From JBBDWJ01 sp040902925 (GTDB taxonomy: Bacteria > Acidobacteriota > Terriglobia > Bryobacterales > UBA6623): 27,474 nucleotides of DNA. Made by a program: the position numbers and the translations under genes. The DNA is taken from NCBI GenBank assembly GCA_040902925.1, contig JBBDWJ010000176.1:1-27474 (forward strand), read 5' to 3'. Shown here piece by piece: positions 7,542-16,001 of the stretch; the stretch's first letter is position 1; each line of letters begins with the position of its first letter. Below the pieces are notes generated by a model, which did not search any database, was not told the origin of the DNA, and saw only the letters and a program-made list of their open reading frames with translations.

Positions 7542-7570
7542 TTAACGCAATCTGTTGGACAAGCTACAAT
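7542..7570 (+). promoter_or_regulatory. Candidate promoter of the LRR operon
   Basis: TTAACG (7542-7547) and TACAAT (7565-7570) are separated by exactly 17 bp, giving a sigma-70-like promoter with a 5/6 match at -10 and 4/6 at -35. The predicted transcript would start near 7577 with a leader of about 175 nt before the first LRR gene. An inverted repeat CAACAGA (7524-7530) / TCTGTTG (7551-7557) flanks the -35 box and could be an operator. No gene is credible between 7472 and 7752. Confidence 0.35.
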
Positions 7571-7752
7571 GTCCCGGTAGGCCTGTCAAGCTCTCCAACC
7601 ATAGACGCCATGGGCATAGCATTATGCGGCGCACCGCATTGCCTGTGGAGTGGAGTTCGCTTGAATAGCCCGCAAGCAAAAGGCAAAGGCGAGTTGCCCG
7701 GTGGGGTCGAGCCAAGGATCTTGAACAATCATCTGGCGCAGGAGCGGGAAAC

Positions 7753-9801
7753 ATGCGCGCTCAAACTGTTGTCCAAGCGAAAGCCGGCCGCGGGCGGTTC
7801 GGTCAGCAAGTGCGGCTGCTGGGTCTGTTTGCTGTTGCAGGCGTTCTCGCCCTCGCCCAGGAGGCGTCGCCGGATCGCATGGTTGCCGAGTGGATGCTGC
7901 GCATGGGCGGCAGCGTGGTTCTCGAAGGGCAGCGCCAGCCGATCTCCGACATTGCCGAACTCCCGACATCCGACTTTCGCCTCTACACGCTGAATTTCAC
8001 CGGCATCACGCAATGGGCCGCTTCGTTCGAAGACGAGTTGAAACGCCTGCCGCCGCTGCCGCATTTGAAAAAACTTTATGTGAATGGACGCCTGTGGTAC
8101 GACCAGCCTGTATCGCGCGTCGCGGCGACCCTGGCGTTATTCGCATCTTCCACCGAGCTCGAAACGGTTGTGCTCAGCAAGCCGGTGCAGACCTACATCC
8201 CCTTCAACGACGATGTACTCAAGGGGCTCGAACCGCTTGCCAACTTGCAGGAGCTGCGCGTGCACCAGACGCGGATTCCGGGCGAGGCCCTGGCGCGGTT
8301 TTCTCTGGAACATCTCGACCTCAACTACGATCGAACGTTCAACGACGCCGGGATGGAGAGCCTGCAGGGCATGACGTCGCTGACGAAACTCTATCTGCGC
8401 GGCACGTCGATTACCGACGCGGGCATCCAGAATCTTGCCGGTCTGACCAACCTGACCGAACTCGACCTCGCCGACGTCGCGATGACCGATAGCGGGCTCT
8501 CGCACCTGGCGGCGCTAACGAAGCTGCGGCGGCTCAACCTGCAGGGCGCGGACGTGACCGACGCCGGAATCGAAGTGCTTCGCGGCATGCGGCAGCTCGA
8601 AGAGCTCAGCCTCTACCGCACGAAGGTTTCGAACGCCGGGCTCGCCAAGCTAACGGAATTGAAGCGGCTGCGCGCCCTTGACCTGCGCTACAGCCGAGCT
8701 ACCGGCGCGGGCGTTCGCGAGCTGCTGGCCGTCGTGCCGGATTGCAAGGTGCTGATGCAGGATGCGACCGGCGGGCCATTGAATCGCACCGTAGAGGCGG
8801 CGGCGATCGCGGATAAGGGCGAGGAGACGATCGCGGAATGGCTGCGCTCGATCGGCGGAACTGTCGAGATGCGGGGCGGCCATGTGGCCGTCGTCTCGTT
8901 GAGGTCCACATCGATTACCGACCGCGAGCTGGAGATCCTCGCCAAGCTTCCGCGGCTTGCGGAATTGAGCCTGAGAGACACCGAAGTTAGCGCTGTTGGC
9001 GTCGCCCACCTGTCAACGGTTCGCTCGCTCCAAAAGCTGGATCTCGGCCACACACTGCTTGCCGATAGCGCGCTCGCCAACTTAACGCCGCTGGTGAATT
9101 TGCGGACTTTGGATCTGCGCAGTTCGCTGGTCGAAGGTCCCGGCCTTGCGGCGGTCGCCGGGCTGCCGGCGCTGCGCGATCTGAATCTCGACGACACGCC
9201 TCTCCGAAACGACGGTCTGGAGCAAATCGCCAAGCTGGCCGGCCTCGAGCGGCTATCGATTCGATACACCGACGTGAGCGACAAAGGCATGGCGAGTCTG
9301 GCCGCTCTCGCGAATCTGAAGGGCCTCGATCTGACCGGCGTTGACGTCACGGACGACGGGCTAAAGAACCTGGCGGGTCTCATCCATCTTGAAGACCTGG
9401 ATTTGAGCTTCTGCCGCTTTACCGATGCCGGGCTGGAATCGCTGGCCGGGCTGGAACGGCTCAAGAGCCTTGGCTTGGCGGAAACCAAGACCACCGACGC
9501 CGGCATGGAGTGGATTGCGAAACTGCCCAAGCTGGAATCGCTGCACCTGGACTACACCACCGTCGGCGACGCCGGTTTCGCGAAGCTCGCCGCGCTCACG
9601 GCGCTTTCAGAACTCTTTCTGGATCGCACCGACATCTCCGACGCCTCGCTTGAACTGCTGACCGGATTGCGGAACCTGCGGTATATCGATCTGTATCACA
9701 CGCAATTCACCGAGCAGGGAGTGCAGAGGCTGCGGAAAGCGCTGCCCGAATGCAAGATCAATTGGAGCCTCGATTCCACGCGGCGGGGGCGAAGAACGTG
9801 A
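7753..9801 (+). CDS. Large secreted leucine-rich-repeat protein, two fused units
   Basis: This 682-residue protein has a basic N-terminus and a hydrophobic stretch (LLGLFAVAGVLALAQ, about residues 22-36), suggesting export. It holds about 20 LRRs of the TDAGI..LA.L..L..LDL type. Two whole units can be seen: a cap VAEWMLRMGGSVV at residue 44 with a tail PDCKVLM at 331, then a cap IAEWLRSIGGTVEMRGG at 360 with a tail PECKINW at 667. The downstream gene carries a third copy of the same unit. The family has no known enzymatic activity; LRR arcs bind other proteins. Its stop overlaps a possible GTG start of the next gene (GTGA), so the genes are probably translationally coupled. Confidence 0.85.
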   Translation: MRAQTVVQAKAGRGRFGQQVRLLGLFAVAGVLALAQEASPDRMVAEWMLRMGGSVVLEGQRQPISDIAELPTSDFRLYTLNFTGITQWAASFEDELKRLPPLPHLKKLYVNGRLWYDQPVSRVAATLALFASSTELETVVLSKPVQTYIPFNDDVLKGLEPLANLQELRVHQTRIPGEALARFSLEHLDLNYDRTFNDAGMESLQGMTSLTKLYLRGTSITDAGIQNLAGLTNLTELDLADVAMTDSGLSHLAALTKLRRLNLQGADVTDAGIEVLRGMRQLEELSLYRTKVSNAGLAKLTELKRLRALDLRYSRATGAGVRELLAVVPDCKVLMQDATGGPLNRTVEAAAIADKGEETIAEWLRSIGGTVEMRGGHVAVVSLRSTSITDRELEILAKLPRLAELSLRDTEVSAVGVAHLSTVRSLQKLDLGHTLLADSALANLTPLVNLRTLDLRSSLVEGPGLAAVAGLPALRDLNLDDTPLRNDGLEQIAKLAGLERLSIRYTDVSDKGMASLAALANLKGLDLTGVDVTDDGLKNLAGLIHLEDLDLSFCRFTDAGLESLAGLERLKSLGLAETKTTDAGMEWIAKLPKLESLHLDYTTVGDAGFAKLAALTALSELFLDRTDISDASLELLTGLRNLRYIDLYHTQFTEQGVQRLRKALPECKINWSLDSTRRGRRT

Positions 9802-9803
9802 AC

Positions 9804-11015
9804 ATGCGGCAGAGAACGATTGTTGCTGTTGCCGCGGCGTGGATGGCGGCTGCAACCGGCGCCGTGACGGCAGCGGACGCTCCGCAGGCTGACGTGGCTG
9901 AGCGTATCGAAGCGTTGGGCGGCTACGTCGTGCGCAATCCCGGCGGCGGCATCGTAGAGGTTTCGCTGGCGCGCACCTGGGCGGCGGACATCGACGTCGA
10001 GCGCGTGGCCCAGATCCAGGATTTGAAGCGCCTCGATCTTTCCTTTACCTACGTCACCGACCGCGGCATCGAGCAGCTACGGTCGTTGCGGCAACTGGAA
10101 GAGTTGACGCTGGATACCGCGGAGTTCATCACGGACTCATCGATCTCGTATCTGCGGGCCAACCAAGGGCTCCGCCGCCTGGTTCTGCGCGGAACCGATA
10201 TCACCGACGTTGCGCTGCCTTATCTGGCGGAGCTCACCGGCCTCAGAACGCTCGATATCAGCTTCACGATGCTCGGCGATGTGGGCCTTGAGAGCTTGCC
10301 GGCGCTAACGGAGATCGAAGAGCTGAAGCTGGGTGGCAACAGAATCACGGGGATCAATCTCAACTTTCTCAAGCTGCTTCCGAAGCTCAAGAAATTGAGC
10401 TTTCACGGCATTCAAAGGCGTAACGCGGGCGCCTGCTGGTCGCCTCTCATTACGGATCTGGATTTGGACGCTATTTCGCTGCTGTCAGGTCTCGAGGAGC
10501 TCGATCTGGGTATCGGAATCAGTCTCGGCATGGGCGGGGAGCCCGCGGCTCCGGGTGGAGGAAACTGCCGTGTCGCCGGCGGCATCCAGGTCAGCGATCT
10601 CGGGTTGGCCAAGCTGGCGAAGCTGAAGAAACTTCGCCGCCTTGACGTCAGCGGCGCGCAGCTTACCCCTGGCGGGCTCAAAGTTCTGCAAACGCTGCCG
10701 CGGCTTGAACGGCTGAGCGTTTGGAACTGCCCGGCTCTCGACGATTCCGCGGCTGACGTGCTGGCCGCCATTCCGAGTCTTGTGAATCTCGACTTGTCGT
10801 ATACAGCGGTGGGCGACGAAGGATTGCAAAGTCTGGCGAGGCTGCCGCACCTGAAATACCTGTACGTGACCGAGACCAAAGTGACGCCAGAGGCGGTGGC
10901 AGCGTTCCGTAAACAGAAGCCGGACTGCTTCGTTTCGTGGGCGCGCCGGCCGGCGCCGCGAACAGCCCCCAACCAGCAGGAGAGCGCCCCCAAGACGACA
11001 GAGGATTCGAAATGA
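9804..11015 (+). CDS. Secreted leucine-rich-repeat protein, single unit
   Basis: This 403-residue protein has an N-terminal signal (MRQRTIVAVAAAWMAAATGAVTAADAPQ). The mature part begins with the cap VAERIEALGGYVV (residue 31), followed by about 12 LRRs (LRRLVLRGTDITDVALPYLAEL and similar) and the tail KPDCFVSW (Cys375). Between roughly residues 200 and 260 a Gly-rich insertion (GIGISLGMGGEPAAPGGGNC) interrupts the arc and adds an unusual Cys. A GTG at 9798 overlapping the previous stop is an alternative start only two codons longer. The C-terminus is a low-complexity RRPAPRTAPNQQ tail. The stop overlaps the next ATG (ATGA, 11012-11015). Role probably as a partner of its paralogue and of the downstream cytochrome; no direct evidence. 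Confidence 0.82.
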   Translation: MRQRTIVAVAAAWMAAATGAVTAADAPQADVAERIEALGGYVVRNPGGGIVEVSLARTWAADIDVERVAQIQDLKRLDLSFTYVTDRGIEQLRSLRQLEELTLDTAEFITDSSISYLRANQGLRRLVLRGTDITDVALPYLAELTGLRTLDISFTMLGDVGLESLPALTEIEELKLGGNRITGINLNFLKLLPKLKKLSFHGIQRRNAGACWSPLITDLDLDAISLLSGLEELDLGIGISLGMGGEPAAPGGGNCRVAGGIQVSDLGLAKLAKLKKLRRLDVSGAQLTPGGLKVLQTLPRLERLSVWNCPALDDSAADVLAAIPSLVNLDLSYTAVGDEGLQSLARLPHLKYLYVTETKVTPEAVAAFRKQKPDCFVSWARRPAPRTAPNQQESAPKTTEDSK

Positions 11016-13093
11016 GGTTTTCGACAGCGCGTGTTTTCGCCGCGCTCAGCTCGCTACTGATGGTTTCGCCAGCCATCCGGGCGCAGAACGCGTCCATCGA
11101 CGCCGGCTTCTTTCCAGCGAAGGTTTTCCCCGCTTTAGAAGCAGCACAATGCCGCAGTTGCCATGCCCACGACGGCGTTGCTTCCGCGACGCGGTTGCAG
11201 TTCCCCGAGAAAGGCGCGAGCCTGGATCGCATTCAGTATTTTGGCCTCTCGCTCGCCGCTCTTGTCGACCGCACCGACGCGTCACAATCGCCGCTGCTCA
11301 ACAAGCCAACGCTGCGCGCGCCCCACACCGGCGGCGAGCGAATCAAGCCGGGGTCGGACGAGGAAAAGCTGCTGGCCGCGTGGGTCAACTATCTGGCGTC
11401 GATTTCAGAAGATGCGCTGGCAGCCGCTCGGAGCCGCCTGGGCGAAACTGCCGAAGGCTCCGAGCCGAAGCAGTTGGTCCGCCGTTTGACGCACAGCCAG
11501 TACGACAACACGGTGCGCGATCTGCTCGGCGACTACAGCCGCCCGGCGCAGCGCTTCCCGCCGGAAGATTACGTGGACGGCTTCAAGAACCAGCTAGGCG
11601 CTCAAGGCATGCCGCCGCTGCTGGTCGAAACCTACAGCACGGCGGCCGAGAAGTTGGCGATGAACGCCTTTCGAATCGGCGACGTCAATGGGCTGATTCC
11701 CTGCAAGCCAGTATCGGCCGCTGATGAAAACTGCCGCGACGCGTTTGTGAAGTCGTTCGGACTGCGAGCCTTCCGGCGGCCGCTGCGAGACCGGGAATTC
11801 GAACGCTACGCCGGGGCTTTCACAAACCAGGCGCGCGCGAGCGGCGAATTTCTGGAAGGCGCCCGGGTTGTCGTGGAAGCGATGCTGCAATCGCCGAACT
11901 TTCTGTTTCATCTGGAAGCCGGGCCTGACGGCCGTTCCACCGATTACGACATCGCCAGCCGTCTCTCCTACTTGTTGTGGAACACGATGCCCGATCAGGC
12001 GCTGCTCGAAGCCGCCGGCCGAGGCGAGCTGCGAACCGTCGGCGGCAGGGTAGAGGCCGCGCGGCGCTTGCTCGACAATCCGCTCGCCCGGCAGGCTCTC
12101 GATCAATTCTTCGATGAATGGCTGCGGCTCGATCGGGTGGTGAACGCGGTCAAGCAGAGGCGCCAGTATCCCGAGTTTTCGCCCGAGCTGGGCGCCGCCA
12201 TGGCTGAGGAGACGCGGCGTTTGCTGCACCATCTGGTGTGGCAAGACCGCAACTTCATGGAGGCCTTTTCGGCCGATTACGGCTTTCTGACCTCGGAGCT
12301 CGCTTCGCTCTACCGGCTGCCCGCGCCCCCCGGCCAGTTCGAGCTCGTGAATTTCCCCGCCGATGCCCGCCGCGCGGGGTTGCTGGGGCAGGGGTCGTTC
12401 CTGGCTTCGACCGCCGGGCCGACGGATACTTCGCCGACGGCTCGGGGAATCTTCGTTCGCGAGCAATTGCTGTGCCAGCACGTGCCGCCGCCTCCTCCCG
12501 GCGTCAACACAACTCTGCCTGAACCCAGCGAAGACAGGCTGCAGACGCGGCGCCAGCTCATGTCAGCGCACGTCGAGAACGCGTCGTGCGCCGCTTGCCA
12601 CCGCCTGATGGACCCGATCGGGTTCGGGCTCGAGAATTACGACGCCATCGGCCGCTGGCGCGACAACGAGACGATCGAAATTGCCGCGCAGCGGGATGAC
12701 GAGGATGACCGGCGCCGCGAGACGAAAAAGGTGGACCTGCCGATTGAGGCGCAGGGCGAGATCGCGGGTCTGCCGGATTCTCTGTTTACCGAGCCCACAC
12801 AGCTTGGGCGAGTCCTATCCCAGAGCCAAGTCTGCCAGGAATGTATCGTGCGCCAGATGTTCCGTTACGCCTACGGGCGCAAGGAAACGGCGGCGGACGA
12901 AGAAACGATTGATGAGCTTTTCGCGGCTTTCCGGGATTCCGGGTTTCACTTCAAAGATCTGCTGTTTGCCCTGGTGCGGTCCCCGGAATTTCTGAGAGCA
13001 TGGGATAATATGGACCGTTTAGCACACTCCCGGAGCGGAGAGGTAGCACGGGCGGGGGCCAATAAGAGAACCGAAAGAGCACTAAGGGGATAA
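11012..13093 (+). CDS. DUF1587/1592/1595/1588/1585 secreted cytochrome-like protein
   Basis: This 693-residue protein has a signal peptide (MRFSTARVFAALSSLLMVSPAIRAQ). A first haem c motif (CRSCH, residues 47-51) is followed by the DUF1587 region (LTHSQYDNTVRDLLGD), DUF1595 (FGLRAFRRPLRDREF), DUF1592 (VVEAMLQSPNFLFHLE, SRLSYLLWNTMPDQALL), DUF1588 (GLLGQGSFLASTAGPTDTSPTARG, then a second motif CAACH at 526-530 and DPIGFGLENYDAIGRWRD) and DUF1585 (MFRYAYGRKETAADE, FKDLLFALVRSPEFL). This domain order is typical of planctomycete-type cytochrome proteins that are common in Planctomycetes, Verrucomicrobia and Acidobacteria. The reaction is not established. The ATG at 11012 is preferred because GAGGA precedes it and it overlaps the upstream stop by four bases. 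A DUF1552 gene follows three bases after the stop codon region, the usual partner. Confidence 0.9.
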   Translation: MRFSTARVFAALSSLLMVSPAIRAQNASIDAGFFPAKVFPALEAAQCRSCHAHDGVASATRLQFPEKGASLDRIQYFGLSLAALVDRTDASQSPLLNKPTLRAPHTGGERIKPGSDEEKLLAAWVNYLASISEDALAAARSRLGETAEGSEPKQLVRRLTHSQYDNTVRDLLGDYSRPAQRFPPEDYVDGFKNQLGAQGMPPLLVETYSTAAEKLAMNAFRIGDVNGLIPCKPVSAADENCRDAFVKSFGLRAFRRPLRDREFERYAGAFTNQARASGEFLEGARVVVEAMLQSPNFLFHLEAGPDGRSTDYDIASRLSYLLWNTMPDQALLEAAGRGELRTVGGRVEAARRLLDNPLARQALDQFFDEWLRLDRVVNAVKQRRQYPEFSPELGAAMAEETRRLLHHLVWQDRNFMEAFSADYGFLTSELASLYRLPAPPGQFELVNFPADARRAGLLGQGSFLASTAGPTDTSPTARGIFVREQLLCQHVPPPPPGVNTTLPEPSEDRLQTRRQLMSAHVENASCAACHRLMDPIGFGLENYDAIGRWRDNETIEIAAQRDDEDDRRRETKKVDLPIEAQGEIAGLPDSLFTEPTQLGRVLSQSQVCQECIVRQMFRYAYGRKETAADEETIDELFAAFRDSGFHFKDLLFALVRSPEFLRAWDNMDRLAHSRSGEVARAGANKRTERALRG

Positions 13094-13095
13094 CG

Positions 13096-14394
13096 ATGCA
13101 GCTCAGCCGGCGCAGTTTCTTGAGAGGTGTGAGTCTGACGGGAGCCGCCGTTCGAATCGGGCTTCCGCCTTTGGCGGCGATGTTCAATTCGAGTGGAACG
13201 GCCTACGCCGCCGCGAAGGAGGGCTCCAGCGCCGCTCCAATCGAGTCCCGCTTTCTGCTCTGGTTTAACGGCAACGGAATTCCGGAACGATATTGGATTC
13301 CGCGTGAGACCGGCGCCGGCTACGAGCTGACGCCTTGTCTTGCGCCGCTGACCAGAGTGCGCGAATACGTGCATGTCATCAGCGGAATTGACAACGTTGC
13401 GGCCCGGCTCAACGGGCAGGGCAACGGCCACTTCAGCGCGCTGTGCGGCCTGATGACCGGCACTGCCTTCACGGGCCGCGGCGCGTCCGGCCCGTCAATC
13501 GACCAGATCCTGGCGGCGAAAATCGGCGCCAAGTCCCGCTTCCGCTCGCTGCAGATCGGGGTGGCGCAGGAGTCCCACGGCGAGAACGTGCATCGCAACA
13601 TGAGCTGGGCCGGCTTTGAGCGCGCGCTGCCGCCCGAGATGATTCCGCACAACCTGTTCGACCGCTTGTTCGGCGTCAGGGACGAGGGCTGGGTCGATCG
13701 TAAGAAAAGCGTCCTGGACCTCGTGAGTGAAGATGTGACCGCGCTTGAGCCGGCGCTTGGCCACGCGGACCGGCAACGCCTCGAAGAGCACTTGAGCTCG
13801 GTGCGAGACCTCGAAAGAGCGATCGCCAGCCTGCCTCCCGACTACGGAAAGAACATCAAAGAGCCCGAAGACATTGCGGATCTGACCGACTATCCGCGCA
13901 TCGCGAAGATTCAGTCCGATCTGCTGCTGCACGCGTTCGCTTCCGGGCAGACGCGCGTGGCTTCCTACATGCTGACCAAGTGCCAGAGCCTGACGCGGTT
14001 CCCGTGGCTGGGCCATTCCGACAACCGGCATCATGACTACACGCACAACAACGCCGGCTCACCGGAACAGCAGCGCACGATGCGCGATATCTGCCGTTGG
14101 CATGTCGAGGAGTTCGCCTATCTTCTGGAGCGCATGAAGGCGACGCCGGAGGGCGACGGTAACCTGCTCGACAACACCGCCTGCGTGTTCGTCCACGAGC
14201 ACGCGGAAGCCAATCCGCATAAGTGCAACGGTCTGGCGATTCTCGTCGCCGGCGGCGGCATGAAGACGGGAACGCACACCAAGTCCCACAATTCAATCGG
14301 CGACGTCTACCTGACCATCGCGGAAGAAGTGCTCAAGACGCCGTTAGGGAAGGATTTCCCGACGGCGGAAGAGAAGATGACCGAGTTGGTCTGA
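13096..14394 (+). CDS. Tat-exported DUF1552 protein
   Basis: This 432-residue protein starts with a strong twin-arginine signal (MQLSRRSFLRGVSLTGAAV) and ends its export region near GTAYAA. Matching DUF1552 features are FLLWFNGNGIPERYWIP, HVISGIDNVAARLNGQGNGH, GPSIDQILAAKIG, FDRLFG, RQRLEEHLSSVRDLERAI, the His-rich GHSDNRHHDYTHNN and VFVHEHAEANPHKCNG. The clustered histidines suggest a metal or haem partner site, but no role has been shown for the family. It lies two bases after the DUF1592 gene with AAGGGG as ribosome-binding site, so the two proteins are almost certainly made together and meet in the periplasm. Confidence 0.9.
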   Translation: MQLSRRSFLRGVSLTGAAVRIGLPPLAAMFNSSGTAYAAAKEGSSAAPIESRFLLWFNGNGIPERYWIPRETGAGYELTPCLAPLTRVREYVHVISGIDNVAARLNGQGNGHFSALCGLMTGTAFTGRGASGPSIDQILAAKIGAKSRFRSLQIGVAQESHGENVHRNMSWAGFERALPPEMIPHNLFDRLFGVRDEGWVDRKKSVLDLVSEDVTALEPALGHADRQRLEEHLSSVRDLERAIASLPPDYGKNIKEPEDIADLTDYPRIAKIQSDLLLHAFASGQTRVASYMLTKCQSLTRFPWLGHSDNRHHDYTHNNAGSPEQQRTMRDICRWHVEEFAYLLERMKATPEGDGNLLDNTACVFVHEHAEANPHKCNGLAILVAGGGMKTGTHTKSHNSIGDVYLTIAEEVLKTPLGKDFPTAEEKMTELV

Positions 14395-14395
14395 G

Positions 14396-14420
14396 GACGG
14401 CGCATTCGCGGGACGCCGTC
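14396..14420. terminator. Bidirectional hairpin between convergent genes
   Basis: Arms GACGGCG (14396-14402) and CGCCGTC (14414-14420) surround an 11-base loop directly after the DUF1552 stop. The PQQ dehydrogenase gene ends on the other strand at 14445. There is no T tract, so its action as a terminator is inferred from its position between two converging genes. Confidence 0.45.
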
Positions 14421-14444
14421 TCGTAGCGTTCTGCGACCCGCGGC

Positions 14445-16001
14445 CTACGGCAGCGCGAACGCCATGATGCTTGACCCCGCCGCCACCGCCACATACTGCT
14501 TGCCCCGAAAACGGTAGCTCACCGCGCCGGCCGCGATCGACTGGCCACCGGTCTGGAATTTCCAGAGTACCTTGCCTGTCTTGGCGTCGAAGGCGATGAA
14601 ATAACCGTCGCGGTCGCCAACGAACAAAAGATTGCCGGCTGTCGATAGGAAGCCGCCGGCCGGCGGCTGGTTCATCTCGTAGCGCCATTTCGTCTCGCCG
14701 GTGGCGGGGTCGATCGCGATCGTCGACGCCGCTTCTTTTTCACCCGGAATATCCCGGGCGTTACCCAACTGATACCACTGGCCCTCGACGTACTCGGCGA
14801 AGCGGCGGCGAAAAACCTGGCAGCCGTCGCGCGAACTGAAGAAATACAGGCCCGCCGCGGGACTATACGTGGTCGACCACCAGTTGTGTCCTCCCGGCAG
14901 GCCGGGACAGGCGACGTTGCCCTCTTCGGTGGGCTCGAGGTTGGGCGCCACGATCGGCTTGCCGTTGGAATCCATTCCGGTCATCCACGTCACCGTGGTA
15001 TACGGCTTGGCGATGAGCAGCTCGCCATTGGTGCGGTCCAAGGCATAAAACAGGCCGTTGCGGTTCGCCTGGATAACGGCCTTTACTTTTCTGCCGCCGA
15101 TCTCGAGATCGACGAGCGGCAAATCCTCCGACGCATCGTAGTCATGCACGTCGTGCGGCGTGAACTGGTAATGCCATTTAAGCTTGCCGGTGTCGGGGTC
15201 GAGCGCGACCAGGCTGCACGAATACAAATTGTCGCCTTTACGCACCTCGCCGACCATATCGGGGCCTGGGTTTCCCGTCCCCCAGTAGATCGTGTTCAAC
15301 TCGGGATCGTACGAGCCCGTCACCCACGCGGAGCCGCCGCCGCGCTTCCAGGAGTCGCCGCTCCAGGTCGCCATGCCCTTGGGATCCTCGGGGCCGGCGG
15401 TTGTGTGGAAGCGCCACAGCCGCTCGCCCGTCGCCACGCTATAAGCGTCAATGAAGCCGCGCGTGCCGAACTCGGCGCCCGCGTTTCCGATGATCACCTT
15501 GTCTTTGACGACCTGAGGCGCGACCGTCAGGCTGTAGCCCTTGCGAAAATCCGCGGCTTCGGTCTCCCAGAGCTGCGCTCCGCTTTTGGCGTCGAGGGCG
15601 ATCAGCGTGCCTTCGTAGTTCACCTTGAATAGACGTTCGCCGCTGACCGCGAAGCCGCGATTGGGAGTACCGCAACAACCCATCGTGCCCGCGGGCAGCG
15701 CTTTGCTGTAGCGCCATACCTGCTGGCCGGTGAGCAGGTCGATCGCGAAAGCCTCGTTCGACGATCCGGTGGCGTACATCATCCCGTCGATAACGAGCGG
15801 GACTGTTTGCAGCCGTCCCGCGTTGGTTTGAAAAATCCACTGCGGAACGAGCTTGGCCACGTTCGAAGTGTTGATCTCAGAAAGCTCGCTGTAGCGCCAG
15901 GAGTTGTGGCCGCCGCCGTAGCTTGTCCAGGTCGTATTCTCCGCGGCAAGCAAAAGGGCCGCGCAGAGGCAGCACAAGCACACGATCAGCACGGTTCTCA
16001 T
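14445..16001 (-). CDS. PQQ-dependent alcohol dehydrogenase, lanthanide-type signature
   Basis: This 518-residue quinoprotein has a short signal peptide (about 1-20) and an eight-bladed propeller with tryptophan-docking turns such as TGQQVWRYSKA, SGAQLWETEA, TGERLWRFHT, TGKLKWHYQF, TGKVLWKFQT. The adjacent-cysteine disulfide that covers PQQ is Cys109-Cys110 (MGCCGTPNRG). Metal/PQQ ligands fit Glu177 (GNAGAEFGTRGF), Asn244 (WGTGNPGPD) and catalytic Asp287; Asp289 two residues later (HDVHDYDA) is the extra acidic residue that marks lanthanide-dependent enzymes such as XoxF. It oxidises alcohols or similar compounds in the periplasm and passes electrons to a cytochrome c. The cytochrome gene directly upstream overlaps it by ATGA. 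Substrate cannot be read. Confidence 0.88.
   Translation of the reverse strand: MRTVLIVCLCCLCAALLLAAENTTWTSYGGGHNSWRYSELSEINTSNVAKLVPQWIFQTNAGRLQTVPLVIDGMMYATGSSNEAFAIDLLTGQQVWRYSKALPAGTMGCCGTPNRGFAVSGERLFKVNYEGTLIALDAKSGAQLWETEAADFRKGYSLTVAPQVVKDKVIIGNAGAEFGTRGFIDAYSVATGERLWRFHTTAGPEDPKGMATWSGDSWKRGGGSAWVTGSYDPELNTIYWGTGNPGPDMVGEVRKGDNLYSCSLVALDPDTGKLKWHYQFTPHDVHDYDASEDLPLVDLEIGGRKVKAVIQANRNGLFYALDRTNGELLIAKPYTTVTWMTGMDSNGKPIVAPNLEPTEEGNVACPGLPGGHNWWSTTYSPAAGLYFFSSRDGCQVFRRRFAEYVEGQWYQLGNARDIPGEKEAASTIAIDPATGETKWRYEMNQPPAGGFLSTAGNLLFVGDRDGYFIAFDAKTGKVLWKFQTGGQSIAAGAVSYRFRGKQYVAVAAGSSIMAFALP

Noticed and set aside
8688..9530. Open frame of 280 codons antisense to the LRR gene
   Set aside because: Ser/Arg-rich low-complexity shadow produced by the repeated, GC-rich LRR codons.
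11594..12481. Open frame of 295 codons antisense to the DUF1592 gene
   Set aside because: It mirrors the conserved plus-strand domains and has no family features of its own.
14886..15632. Open frame of 248 codons antisense to the PQQ dehydrogenase
   Set aside because: The minus frame holds all quinoprotein motifs; this frame has none.
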